A stretch of DNA of 64,000 bases from NCBI GenBank assembly GCA_028023455.1, contig JAQFVV010012405.1, forward strand, positions 9,877,923 through 9,941,922, in the 5' to 3' direction. The stretch is from Epiperipatus broadwayi. Its lineage: Eukaryota; Onychophora; Udeonychophora; Euonychophora; Peripatidae. The position numbers were made by a program, and so were the translations under genes. Positions 1 through 12,140 of the stretch are shown piece by piece. The notes under the pieces were generated by a model. That model had not been told where the DNA came from, did not search any database, and saw only the letters and a program-made list of their open reading frames with translations. Each line of letters opens with the position of its first letter. Position 1 is the first letter of the stretch.

Positions 1-85
1 CTCCTATATTCTATTAAATGTCTTACTTTGAAAGAAGTCATTTATTTGCAGACAGTTTAAAATGTTTAAAACATTAATTGTTGAA

Positions 86-86
86 A

Positions 87-131
<45 letters not shown>

Positions 132-207
132 TGCTATTGTTGTTGTTGTTATTACTACTACTACTATTACTACTACTACTACTACTACTATTTTCTACTA
201 TTATTAC
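86..207. repeat. Compound triplet microsatellite (ATT/GTT/ACT)n
   Basis: A run of ATT triplets passes into GTT and then ACT/ATT triplets, with scattered single-base interruptions. The tyrosine- and cysteine-rich open frame across it is only the repeat read as codons. The change of triplet along the array suggests point mutation followed by local expansion. Confidence 0.95.
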
Positions 208-3200
208 AAGGAACTGTCATCTCAGTTATTAAGATAAATATTATAATGCCTTGTTTTAAAAGTATTGTATATCCAAATGGGGAAAATAAAATATATTCTA
301 AAGATTTTCATTTATTTAAGATAAAGGAAAATGTTATTCATATTGATATATTTATTATCATTAAAAGGACATTATATAATTGTATTTCCTCTAATGCAAA
401 TAAAATACTATCATGAAAGTCCAGTAATTCATTTATTTATTAATTTAAAATATGTTTACTATTCTGCAGAAAAGAAATAATTTGAATTTGCCTGTTTTTC
501 TATCTTATTAAACTTATACAAACTTTTAACATAGAAACATTGTTCTTATCTATTTATTCACAAATTTTATATGTTCTGCTCTTTATTATTCATTTTAAAA
601 AATAAAATGCTGACAATACCAGAAGAAATTCCTCATATGAAATATTTATTCATGTATTTGTCTCCTATATTTTCCTAAACCATGCAATATTTTATCTGTA
701 TGGAAAATAAAAGAACTACTTAGCTAAAAGAGTTATTTTAATTCTTTTTACTTAAATTAAAGAACTCATAGCTTGATTTAAATGGGGTAATATAATATAA
801 TAATATAATATAAGTGTACAGTGGTATTAAAATTGATATGTTTAGTATTATAGTTTTATTATAAATTTTTATTTATGCATTATTAATTTTTTATTATTAT
901 GCTATATGTTATGCTGGTATATTTATAATGATATATGTGTTGAAATGGGAATTGGTATAAGTAAATTTCTAGGTAAAAGAATGTTAATTACAAATTGTTA
1001 AAAGTTCTCTGAATGTGTATTCCTGTATTATTAAAATGTACAAGTGTACACAGGGTAAAACAGTGCTTAATATGCTTAATATGAAAAAGAATGTATTGTT
1101 TGAAGTCAGTGTGTGAGTTAAAATAGCTTTAAATTCATAGTGTATGACATTGCGTCACAATTATTTTTTTATTAGTTTCTGAATTTCTTCAGCCAAAGTA
1201 TGCATGTTTATGTGCATATGAGTGTGTGTGTGTGGGGGGGTTAAACTTCCAGGTATGATTAATAATTCATGCCTTGATTATTTAGTCATTGATATTCTGT
1301 ATGTAATCAGGTATCAATTGTGGCAATTATGTCAATGTTTTCTGTTGTTTTTGAAATTTTTTACTAAGCCACTCTAGAGATGAGATTGTGGCTTTTTCAG
1401 TACGTCCAGGTTGAGTAATCAGGTGTCAATTTATTTATTGCCATCCGTTTACCATTTTATCTTTATTATTGTGAATTTTAGAAAAGCTTATTTAAGAGAT
1501 GTACCTGTATAAGATTGTTTTAGCTCTACATCAAGTTATTTCAGGTATATTAACTCACTGAGAGTATTGAATTTTTATTATTCCTCCCTTATATGCATAA
1601 ACATGTAACACATTTATAAAAGTATCTTGTCTGCTATTTGTTTATATTAGCAATATCATAAACCCTAATAGTAAATAAAACTAATATTGTAATGCAATTA
1701 CCATTCTTTTAGTGGCCTGTTTAAAGGTATATGTTTGCTATTTTGTTGAAACAATAAGATTCGTATTCGAATCTTAAGTTTCACCTCTTTCGGTCGTCTC
1801 TCACTGACCGGTCTATCCCGCCCAAATTTAAACTTTTTGGTATCGAATTGTGTGTGTAGCAATATTAAAATGTATAAATATATGTAGAATTCAGCATAAA
1901 CATGCACACATTTTGATCTCAAATTAAAGGCAATAAATAGGGATAAAATCATATAATTTAGATTTCTTTTAGCTATATAATTTTGTATAATTTTAATCAT
2001 TTATTTTGGATTATAAAGTTCGTATTTATTGCTTTGTTTAAATTTCCTTTAATAATAATTCTAAAAAAAATCTGATGTAATATTTAATTAAAAGTTAAAA
2101 TAATCTTATGTTCCCTTTTTGTTTTTGAAATTTAAAAGCATCGGTCAGTGATAGATAATAGATTAATTAAAGAAAAATTCCCCAAAATATAATTAGTAAA
2201 TGTAAACTGTAAACAATAGAACGGCAGCTTTCTTTAATTAAAAACCAACAAAATGCATTGATTATCCTCAGGGCAGATTAAGTAGAACCTAAAAATATCT
2301 TAACAAAAATGTGAGAGATCAAGATAAGAAAAGAGGCCATCTTAGACTGGCTGGAGACATTCACTTAAACTTTAGCTTTGCTCTCGATCACTGAGAGTCT
2401 CCAAAAATAATAAAATAATTTGTTCCTGCCAAGGTATGACCGAGTAAAGCACCTAGATTATTCTCCATCGGGAGATGGCCTATTGAATGCCGAACTTTTC
2501 ATTGCCCATCATAAATTCACCATGAATATCTGCTGCCTGAAATAAATGAAAAAGCTGCTGCTGCTGTGAAATTAAATGGAATATCTAAATACAAGAAAGA
2601 CTTGCCACTCGTGAACTTTTTGCTGCTAAACTAATGGAATCAGAAAACTTCTTATAAAACAGGTACCTGTCTGTGTTCAAACTCTAGAGTACTCTAATAA
2701 TATGCTATAGCTCTTCTTCATACACTTATCTAAATTATAAAATGTAAAACTACCATATGTATAACTAAAACTGAATAATTAACTTAATGTGTAAATTTCT
2801 CTACTAATCTAGCTTACCTCATTCTATCTTGGGTGCGTATTTTTAAAATCTACATTTTATCTATATTTATTATTTAATTATTGCATGCTCATAATTATCT
2901 CAATTTTCAAAGTTTAAATCTATGATCGTTTGAAACAGTGAATGCGTGTCACATTTTCATTAATATGTACTTCGTCGGACCAAGGCAGAGACCAGCCTGA
3001 CATTCTTATTTCCTTAATAACTTCACTTTCATATAAATCGACACACATTCAGTGCATCATTTATTGTAATGCAGGGTCTACTACTTCGCAAATGGCTGGC
3101 ATATTAGTTGTAATAACTCCCAGTTTATATATGTTTTGTATTTATTAAATCTAATGAATAATTCTAGAAAATCACATTTCTTTGAGAGTCGCCAATGTTC

Positions 3201-3253
3201 TTTAGTAAATGTTGATAAGGTAGGGCCGAGTTAGAAATCTATTTTAAATCTCA
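208..3253. other. AT-rich non-coding DNA, no gene recognised
   Basis: The stretch is dominated by A/T runs. It contains short low-complexity tracts, including a GT run followed by seven Gs near 1222-1240. A somewhat more GC-rich patch lies at about 2270-2620, but I could not match it to a known element. Open frames are under about 100 codons and show no recognisable domain. Confidence 0.6.
2965..3012. repeat. Diverged copy of a hairpin-bearing sequence repeated at 3470-3510
   Basis: This stretch, read as GTCGGACC...AGCCTGAC followed by ATTCTTAT, closely resembles 3474-3512 (GTCGGGCC...GAGCCCGAC then ATTCTTAT). Both carry the GGCAGAGAC core. The second copy can form a clean stem of TGTCGGGC with GCCCGACA, while this copy has mismatches in the stem. 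The paired occurrence suggests a small dispersed repeat or an element end of unknown class. Confidence 0.55.
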
Positions 3254-3508
3254 TCATAATCGTTTATACAGTATACATGTGTTACGTGTTAGAGATGCGA
3301 TGACCCATTCTGCCATGAAATTTCTGGATTCTTCAGGGTTGAAATTAACCCCAGTCATCCTACACAAGCGGGCATAATGGGTGCTCCCGTAGGATTTGAC
3401 AATGTCATACAGCCAGCCGGCAAACTGCAACATGGACCGCTTGTCCCTGGTTATGCTTATGTGACACCTTACTTTGTCGGGCCGATGGCAGAGACGAGCC
3501 CGACATTC
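3254..3508 (-). pseudogene. Unidentified open frame fragment in a higher-GC patch
   Basis: On the minus strand a frame is open for 84 codons, from a stop just upstream at 3509-3511 to TGA at 3254-3256. The local base composition is much more GC-rich than the flanks. The translation is of ordinary protein-like composition, including residues LQFAGWLYDIVKSYGS and NPEESRNFMAEWVI, and lacks the Tyr/Ile/Phe/Asn/Lys bias of the chance frames around it. The first in-frame Met lies well inside, so this would be an internal fragment or exon rather than a complete gene. I do not recognise the family. The upstream end overlaps the repeated hairpin sequence, which points to a mobile element. It could also be a chance frame. 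Confidence 0.35.
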
Positions 3509-4093
3509 TTATAAACTCATTCGCGGCATTGCAGTTTCAATATACTGCCATTCCATATCGCCTTTCTAAAGCATACCACGTGTTCCTTCACTTAATTTTA
3601 TTATTCTATATATCACTCCGCCTCTGCATTATCTTCATAATTCACTCTCAAATAAATGTTTGCCCTTAGTTATAAATAAATATTTTAATTAAATAAATAT
3701 ATGTCTGCCATTACTCTTATAACCCATACTTTAGACTCTTGCATTGCAAAGGTATAAATCCCTCCAGGCATGCATTAGAAATACTCACTCGAGAATTTTA
3801 GGTAGCTAGATTACGCCTTCAAATAAATGTATTCCTTTTGTAAACATTACAGTATCGGAAATACCGCTACTGAAATCCTCAATATAAAATAATGTCTAAA
3901 TAAATAAATGTATTCTTTAAAATATAATCATGTCGCAAATCCCGCTACTGAAGCTGTTAGTCCATAAAATATTATTAGATTGTTTTATTAAAATGTATTA
4001 ATAAATAATTTTAAACTATACGTCTGCAGTTACGTTTCATTTATTCGATACCCATTCTATATAATATTTCCTCGATTATGTAAATATGAATGT

Positions 4094-4315
4094 TTAATTA
4101 ATATTAGTTTGGTTATTGGCTAACTCGAGAATAAAATCATGAGTCTCTTGCATATCCCTGACCACCGTTCCTAAGGAAAGATTTACTAATGTCGCATCAG
4201 ATGCGTTGTTTCGTGGATTGTATTGTGGAACCGATAAACTATGTTCGAACTCAGTACCACGGGTGGCTTCGCTACTCGATGGTGCTGTTGTTCTGTATGG
4301 TGGTCGAATTCTGCA
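4094..4315 (-). pseudogene. Second unidentified minus-strand open frame fragment
   Basis: The minus strand is open for 73 codons, between a TAG at 4316-4318 and TAA at 4094-4096, again within a GC-richer island (roughly 4150-4380). The composition is mixed and hydrophilic, for example residues ASDATLVNLSLGTVVRDMQ, and unlike the simple-sequence frames nearby. There is only one in-frame Met, late in the frame, so it is not a complete gene. It lies on the same strand as the frame at 3254-3508, upstream of it in the reading direction, so the two could be remnants of one element or exons of one gene. I cannot assign a function. The plus-strand 72-codon ORF over the same interval is probably its shadow. 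Confidence 0.35.
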
Positions 4316-5333
4316 CTATGTTTACGAGTCACACGTTTTCTGACCGTTACACTGTGTACACAATTGCTGATTGGTTAATCTTTCAAACAAAGTGTGAAAA
4401 TGCTTAAACTCATTGTAAATTTAGTTATTGTGATTTTGCAAGGGTATGTTGAGGGATATATTTTATTTTAATTTATGTAAATGCTTATGGCAGCAGCAGT
4501 TTATTGTTTATGGTTTAATTTACTATTGTATTATCAGATCTTATATATCTGCACAAGGAAGTTCACTAAAATTGAAAACAATGATATGCATTTCAGTATG
4601 GGATGATGGCTTGATAGTAGATCAGAAAAGTAAATGATGATTGGTGGAGAGTAGTTTCATTATATTGTAAAAGTTTGGGTGGAGTATTTAAAGATCTAAA
4701 ACTACTCACTGATAAAAAGCCATAAGTTTGTAACAACTCTGGGGATATTTGGTTGGATAGCCTAGGATAAGGATTGATTAAACATTTTCAACTGGTATCT
4801 ATTAGGTATTAAAGCTTTTAATAAGTGGCATAGAGATGATGAAAAAAAATTAGAACTACATGGATAGTCATAAAATTATTAAGAACTGAGTACCTGAAAT
4901 GGCAGAGTTAGGCTGAGATATAAGAACCGTTAGCTTTTAAACCTCCCAGTCTGCTATTTCCCTAAATCATGCACTGCACAAACATTATATGATTAACCAT
5001 TGAGATGCAAGTTGAGATTTTCCATTCCCCTTTATCTGTATATATTAATATATTTCCAATAGGCACGTCTCTCTCATTTCTTAAACTATCACACACTTTT
5101 TCTGCCAATTACTTGTTTTCAACTTTTTTTTGCATAGCTGCTTTTTTCTAAGTTTAACAATATTGTTCTGATCTCACTCATAATAGTGTGTTCTATATTC
5201 ATTATTTTGAAATTCTTTTATTATTTGTGTCATTGACTTTCCAACACCTTTTCATCAGTAACCCATATAGGCAACCTATCAAATAGTACTTCCCTATATA
5301 TAAATTTTGCAATTGTTTAGTTAATAATAATGA

Positions 5334-6146
5334 GTGTGTATAAATATTTGCACATACATATGTAAAATACTAAAAATATATACATATATTAATATAAAAA
5401 GAATTCATGTTTTAAAATTATATAAAGTAATATTTATAAAAAGGATAATGTTTTGAGAATAGGATTAAAAACAAGTGATATGTAATCTAATTGTTAGATT
5501 AAAATAAATGAATAAAACTAATTAGATGTTTCTAAGACTATATAAATTAGATTAAAAAAAGTAATTAGTCATTTCTAAGACAGAATTCTTAAAGTACATT
5601 CCTGAAAACATCAAGATGACTTCAGATAAACATTGAAAGAAGGATTAAGCCACAAGATGGATAAAAGATCAGATTTTGAGATAAAAACAGCACCTTGATG
5701 AAGAAGGACTTGGATAGGCTTTTATATCAATAATATCAACTGAACACCATGTTGGTTTTGATTACATTTTAGTAAGCCTTTAGGCAAAACTGTAATTCTT
5801 CAAGTAATTAATTACTATTGCATAATAAGATAACTCTGGTATTATACATTTATACATATAATAAATAAAAAATAATAAATAAATGATAATATATTTATAA
5901 AAACTATACAAAACAAGAGAAGTCATTTTAATTAATCTCTTAATCTTTTTCAACTGTCATTTAAATTCATGTGTATCAGACTAATTAGTATTTAATCTAT
6001 TTATATTAAATATTTATTTTAAACTTATGTTCTATGTGATTTTTTTAATATTGATTTATGTATCTATTCAGATCCTTTCATTGAAATCACTATTTTACTT
6101 ACTTGTGTGAGGAATATAGACATTGTATATATAATATCCAGACATT
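5334..6146 (+). repeat. Putative 5' LTR of element A
   Basis: It aligns in order with 10730-12140. Shared blocks include AAAATACTAAAAA near the start, a segment reading CTTCAGA...CATTGAA/CATTAAAGGAAG, AGCAGCACCTTGA followed by AAGAAGGAC, AAAACTGTAATTCT, and TAACTCTG(A/G)TATTATA. The divergence is high, so the insertion is old. The end at about 6146 is set by the PBS-like sequence that follows. Confidence 0.55.
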
Positions 6147-6152
6147 ATATTA

Positions 6153-6170
6153 TTGGCATAGTTGAGAATT
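6153..6170 (+). promoter_or_regulatory. Candidate tRNA primer-binding site of element A
   Basis: TTGGCATAGTTGAG lies immediately after the left LTR. Elements of the B family in this window have TTGGCACA(T/G)TC(A/T)GA at the equivalent place (21132 and 48029), so all three share a TTGGCA core. The priming tRNA was not determined. Confidence 0.4.
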
Positions 6171-9100
6171 GATGGAGCTAAATAACAGTAAAGATAAATG
6201 GGGTAAGACTCCCTTGAAGTTAAAATTTTAAAGAAATAAATTTAAGGATACTCAGCCATTAACTGCTAAATAGTATAATAACAGCGTAATTGGAATTTAG
6301 AGAATTTGACATTAATAACCCTTCTGAGTCACCTATTTATACAAAGCATATAAAAAATTGCTTATAGTTAATACAACATTATGAAAATTAGGACATTACT
6401 TAATTTTTGGTCAATTTGACTTTGGCAACCTGAAAGTTACCTTATACAGATTTTTTCAATATTTTACCTCACTTCTCAATGCAAAATATGAGATTAAACA
6501 ATATTTAATCATTTCTCATAGGATGTTGAAATCCAATTGCATTTATGCTTAGGATATAGTTGAAACCCAGGAAAAGTACAAAAAAATTAGCAACACGTTT
6601 AGTAGTCATAAAATTGTGTTACTATCTATATTGAAGCAGATGGATCTAAGTTCGATCCTAGCTTCATGATATCTCACAAGCAGCCCACTTCAAACCCTAG
6701 TACTAACCATGAATTTCCGATTGCAATGGAGCTTTATATGTTCAATACAAGCTAGTTTCCTTAAAAAAACAGTATTATATAAATGTGCGTTAAAACTAAC
6801 TAGTTTGACATTTAAACTAATCAATTCATTAATAAATTCATGATAAAATTATTCATGAATTTATATATATTATAACTGCATGGATTGTGCATATATATTT
6901 ATAAATATATATTAATTATAAAGTTTCATTGCATCGGGAATGTTTTATTTTACTTTTAAACAGTTTGCTCAAATTTTAGTGATTAAAAGCTACATTCTTT
7001 TGATAAGCTTTCAGATTGTCCTTTTCCGAAGACAATGGGGAAAGTTTTATTAATTAGCAAAAAGACAATAATTTAAAATGTAAGGACAGTTCCTGATTAA
7101 AATTGGTTTTAAATTTACAAATTCATTTTCTAATTAGAAAATGAATTCAAAGTTAATGAGTTTGAAAGTCTTATTGAAGGAATGTATCTAAAATCGATTG
7201 ATAAAAAATTGTAACATTGATAAAGCAAGAAGAATTAGCCTTAAGGCATGGAGAATCAGAAATAGGCAGGAAAGCAGAACAGTATAAATAGCCCTGAAAA
7301 GTTCGGAGAGGGGGAAGCCATATTTGTTTTAAAAGAAGTGCTACAAAAATCTACGTGCGTCTCAAATTATGAATTTCAATAGTGTCTCCATCATGGTGAG
7401 AGGCTAAACTTTGGGAGTCTGACTACTGTGCCCAAAGTCCCCCAGAAGATCTTTAATGTAGCTGCAAAATGAAACCTTTCCACACCAATCCTACTGCCAA
7501 AAACCTGAAAGAATAAATCAAAATGATATTCAACTAATTCACAAAATGCGCGCTTATGTTTCAACCAAATCAGACTCTACCATGTAAACTTTCTGGCCAG
7601 TTTCCGAACTTTAATTTACACTACCTTTAAATTAACTACTGTAAAAGCTCTTCTCTTTATAATGCCTTTATTAATCTGTATAAATAAATTCTCGTTTTTG
7701 TATCTCTAATCTTTAAAATTAATATCTGTTAACTTTCCTTTCTTACAATGGCGGTTCATTTCACTAACCGTATTATATATATTTATTGAGTAATTATTAA
7801 TGTTATTTATTTTTATTATATGCCGATAAAACTTCAACTCGATAATAATCTCTTTCATTAAAAATTCCCTCATGAAATTAATCCAATATTAAGTTATAGC
7901 AATTCTTGCCCACTAGATTTAATGTAATACAGTTCTATTAATTATCGAGTTGAAGGATTTATTAAATGTTGCTATTTTTATTAATAGCTAATAATAAATT
8001 ATTAGCCCAGTTTCTAACCTATGTCCCTGGCTATTTTATCTAGTTTACAAATGTTTATCTATTCATATTTATAATCTTATAATGTTTTGCAAAAGGTCGA
8101 TAAAGAAAAATAAATGAATATATTATAATTCAAATTTTATACTTTCTATTAATATTCAGAAAGGGCATGATATTTGGGGTATGATTAATATAATTTTATA
8201 ATTATGTTAAGTGTTTCTGTATTAAAGCTCGTTTGACTTTAATTTACTCGATCAGGTCATCAAATAGAGCATTCTTTATATAAAATGGGTTTTATTAAAT
8301 ACACTCGATGATTATCAAGTCATCATTTTCGAACGTTGCTGATGCGAGCCATCTAATGCTTCATAAGCTTGTCATCGGTAATATTCATGTTATTTCAATT
8401 ATATAGGAAGAAAGCACTTTCTCCTTCGCTCATTTATATTGGAACACCAAAGGTTCATGGCTACGACCCAGCCTGGTTTTCCCTGTGTTCTATGGATCCT
8501 TCATAGGGCATCAAAGACTTGTCAAATACAAGTCACCCTGCTACTTAAACCACCAACAAGCCATTCTCTTTCATATTTATTCTTATAGCTCATAAGTCGT
8601 CAGTACCGTTTATTTCTCAGTTCAGTAAAGCCGGCTCTCATGCTCGTAAATCGTGATGAATTGATTTTATTAAAGTCGAACAAATTCATATTTATTTATA
8701 ATTAAGTAAGTTTTCTATTAAATATTAAAGTTGTGCCCTAAATACGTATCTTGCTCTTTGTGAATTGATTTACAAATGTAAAAATGAATCTCACATTCTT
8801 TCTTTTAGAATTAGACTAAAAATTTCTGTCAAAGTCGAATACCTTTATCTACCTTTATTTTCTTGTCAGGGCATAGACACGTATAATCTTCTTATAATAT
8901 TGTGTAATATTTATTGGCATATAATAAGGACTGCCATTCTTATTGTAATTACAAATTCCGTTTTAAAGACTAGAGGTAATATATATATATATATACAATC
9001 TTAATCAGAAAGGTTGAACAAATATTTATTATTATTAAACATTTTATTAACACATTTGGTTTTTAACTTTCTTTATTACTCAATGATTATTTTAATATTA

Positions 9101-9489
9101 ATGCTTGCTGTCTGTATTGGCAACCCGAACACACACACACAGACACACACACACACATATATATATGAATTGACTTAGAAATATCTTTAGTTATTTTCTC
9201 ATACTTTGTCAGAGTCAGTTCAGGGGTCTCAAATCATCATCATCCATTGAGCTAGTTTCTTCGTGCATAGTCATGTACTGTTGATATGTGTCCTCCATGG
9301 ATTTGATCTGAGCTTGTGAGTTGGGTTTGAATTCAGTTTGGTTTGACTGAGTTTGAATCTGACTTTGAGTTTCAGTCTTTTATTGTGTGGGGTTTTTCCA
9401 CCGGTACAATATAGTAGATGGTTTAACATAATAACTGCTCACTGACTATTTTTAGTAATATTTGTAAATAAAAATCAGTGCTAACTCAA
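6171..9489. other. Interior of element A, undecipherable
   Basis: This should correspond to gag, protease, RT and most of RNase H if the LTR assignment is right, but I cannot read those domains. Two GC-richer patches (about 7220-7620 and 8320-8680) could be later insertions. The former has a TATA-like TATAAATAG at 7285-7293. A CA/GACA microsatellite sits at 9130-9160, with short AT dinucleotide runs near 8982 and 9157. Confidence 0.4.
9130..9167. repeat. (CA)n/(AT)n dinucleotide microsatellite
   Basis: A run of CA dinucleotides is interrupted once by GACA and then passes into a short AT run. Confidence 0.9.
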
Positions 9490-10620
9490 TTAAGTTCTAC
9501 CATGATTATCAGTATACAACTATGAATTATCATTTAAAAAGAGTAATCAGATACAAAATGCTGATGGAATGATCTGTTTGCTTTGTATAACTGGAAAAAG
9601 AAAATGAGATAACAATAAATTACATGGACCACTGGAAACAAGAATTGGTCAATAATAAAACCATAGCACAATAAAGTAAAGTCAAGGTGGGCTGCTAGAT
9701 ACTTATGAATTTGGATCAATAATGAATGGCTTACTTGTATTAAATCAATTGTCAATTAGCAATGTTATATAACATGGGAGATAAGGTATTAATCCCTCAG
9801 CAAGGTCACACTAAGATTTTAGAAATACTTCATTGAAGTCATCATGTCAAATCTAGAGCAAATGCGTTTGTACAAAGTTACATTTGAGTGTGTAATATTA
9901 GTGCTAGAATTGAGAAATACATAAGGAAAAGCAAATATTATCAATCTATGACAAATATTCTAACCAAAAAATACTCTTTATGACCAAAAACTGATAAACT
10001 ATAAAGCCAAGTACATATATAATGCAGTCTCACCCAGAAGCTATATCTTCATTGTCTCAAATGATGCTTGATCAAAGTTAGCACTTTATAGAGTAATAAA
10101 AAATATTGGTTCAATGTCACTAGCACAGATCATCAAAAATTATGGTATCTTACAATGACACATGGTTTATTAATATCTGCAGAATGAAACTTTGCCATTT
10201 CACTAGTATATACTGTATATCATTCACAGTTATTCAGAGATGCTTACTGGAAGTAAGATTTGAAGTTAACTATCCATACTTCTGCTAGAAAGGAAGACAC
10301 AAGAAATTAAAAATAAGGAAAGTATTTATATTGCTGGAGTTAGTATCTGGATAAGAGGTAACCAATACAAGCTACAAGTAGAAGGACCAGTGATTGATAT
10401 AATTTTGTAACAAGTAGTGGAGACTTAAACAATATGGGGAGTCCATTTCTGCTGTCATAGCAACCACATCTGGAAAACATGCACAGATGAATACCCACAC
10501 TCTCATTGAAAATGATGGAACACATTATTGTGTGCCACCTAATGAGTGAACTGTAACAGACAATAATTATGCAGATTGTCAAAATAGTTAAATTGGGAAT
10601 GCAGCTCAGATGATCATGGA
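9490..10620 (+). pseudogene. Ty3/gypsy pol fossil: RNase H C-terminus and integrase
   Basis: From 9521 the plus strand reads YELSFKKSNQIQNADGM, matching the end of gypsy RNase H (Y..+I.+.K...H.NADALSR). After a typical spacer, 9770-9900 reads GDKVLIPQQGHTKILEILH and then a degraded H.GV..MK..A block, the integrase zinc-binding start (RVVIP...+..+L..LH..H). The stretch EKYIRKSKYYQ (9915-9947) matches the position of the Cys-x2-Cys zinc ligands, here mutated away. A decayed D-N-G/TSAEF-like stretch near 10155-10190 suits the integrase core. Several stops and frame changes show it is dead. The minus-strand ORFs here (9534-9755, 10340-10582) are shadows. Confidence 0.6.
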
Positions 10621-10729
10621 ATAAGAAAAAAATAAATGTTGCCTATGAGATATCCATCTGTGTATTTGTGTAGGTTTCTGGAGAAAAAAACGGACTGGGT
10701 CAGTTAATAAAAATAATTGAATTAATGGA

Positions 10730-12140
10730 TGTTTACATCTGCATACACTCATTTAAAATACTAAAAAGTATATATGTTTTAAAGTAAAAATATTTATGTT
10801 GTACAATTATATAAAGTATAAAAAGAGTAATGAATAGATTACAGAATTAAAAATAAAAGACATGCTTTAGTAAAAGATATACAATCAAATTGTTAAATTA
10901 ATACTAATTAATAAAACTAAACATATAAAACAAATTAATGAAACTACTTAGTTACTTTAAAATGAAAAATGTAAAAGAAAACATAATGACATTTCTGGAA
11001 AGATCAAGATAACTTCAGAGAATCATTAAAGGAAGTAGTGCAGCCTAAGGTACGATTTGTCCAAGAGATTATAGTTTTGAACTAGAAGCAGCACCTTGAC
11101 AAAGAAGGACCTGCACAGTCTTCTATATCCAGTGACTCATTAGCGGAAGATAAAGAGTAATTTAGACATTTAACCCTTTTTCCACCTCTTACGAAGCTCC
11201 TCGTCGACATCTGATGTCACTCTAACTCTGCCAGTTCTTATGCTAAAATATTTGTTAGACAGGTATTGAATAGGTTTTTAAAAGTTCTGTAAGATGGTGC
11301 CCTCTTCCAAATTATTTTACAAGTAAAAAATAAAAAAAAACGCATTTAAACCTAAACAAAAAAGAACATTACTTGTGATTGGTTCTTAGCATGCTCTCAG
11401 CCGAAAAAGACATTCTGATTGGCTGGAAAGAACAAAGAAACCGCCTGATCAAAGAAAATAAAGAAAAACACTGAGATTTTCATTTCGAATATGATTTAAA
11501 TTATTATAAAAGAATATTTTGAGAAATTACAAATTATTTTCAGAGAGAATACTAAAAAAACAAAATTATTTTTGAAAAATATTGAAGATTTTAGTAAAAA
11601 TATTTAAGATTTAGTAAAAAGAAATATTTACTTTTCTATAACGTAAAAGTCGACCTTTTTGTTTATATTATAGCTTTTATGTTGCCGAAATTGAATATTT
11701 TAGAATAAATAAATAGCAATTTATTTTTGAAAGAACTTTCATTCTCTTCATAACCTGAAAAATTAGTAATATACTTTTTATAAATGTATCTGAGTTGAAT
11801 TTAATATTATAGGCGAATATGTTTTAACAATAGGCTTTGTCTTCAGTTTGTGAGTTGGCCAATTAAAAGATTTGATTTTTACCTCATACAACCAATAATA
11901 TAATTAGCGGTTTAAGGGTTAAAGGTAACTTGTCTCAATTATAAGTCCAGTAAGTTTTAGGACAAAACTGTAATTCTGTATCTAATTTATTACTATATAA
12001 TAAGTTAACTCTGATATTATATATGTGAATAATGAACGTTTAACATATTTATATTTAATACTTATTCGAAACTTATGCGCTTTCTGATTTCTTTCATTTC
12101 ATTTCTAAAACCATAATTGCCTCTTACTTGCTTCATTGTT
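10730..12140 (+). repeat. Putative 3' LTR of element A, interrupted by a DNA transposon
   Basis: It shares collinear blocks with 5334-6146. Removing the piggyBac-like insertion at 11174-11918 leaves about 660 bp, comparable to the left copy. The homology resumes after the insertion with AAAACTGTAATTCT, as expected for a late insertion into an existing LTR. Confidence 0.55.
11174..11918. mobile_element. piggyBac-type non-autonomous element with TTAA target duplications
   Basis: The element starts CCCTTTTTCC and ends TTTAAGGG, and is flanked on both sides by TTAA (11170-11173 and 11919-11922). CCC...GGG termini at duplicated TTAA sites are the signature of the piggyBac superfamily. Inside are only A/T-rich sequence and a GC-richer 5' portion, with no transposase frame, so it is a MITE or a deletion derivative. 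It splits the 3' LTR of element A and is therefore younger than that LTR. Confidence 0.75.

Larger units (their letters stand above)
5334..12140 (+). mobile_element. Ancient Ty3/gypsy LTR retrotransposon (element A), heavily decayed
   Basis: Two diverged direct repeats (about 5334-6146 and 10730-12140) flank about 4.6 kb. Just inside the right repeat lies a recognisable pol fossil (RNase H tail and integrase), on the strand expected if these repeats are LTRs. A TTGGCA primer-binding-site-like sequence follows the left repeat, as in element B further along. The right repeat is enlarged by a 745-bp piggyBac-type insertion. Between about 6200 and 9480 the gag and RT portions are too decayed to identify. 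Exact termini are approximate because the LTRs are strongly diverged. Confidence 0.6.

Noticed and set aside
6640-6670. Pol III B box (AAGTTCGATCCTAG)
   Set aside because: It is a single short motif with no A box or tRNA-like fold around it.
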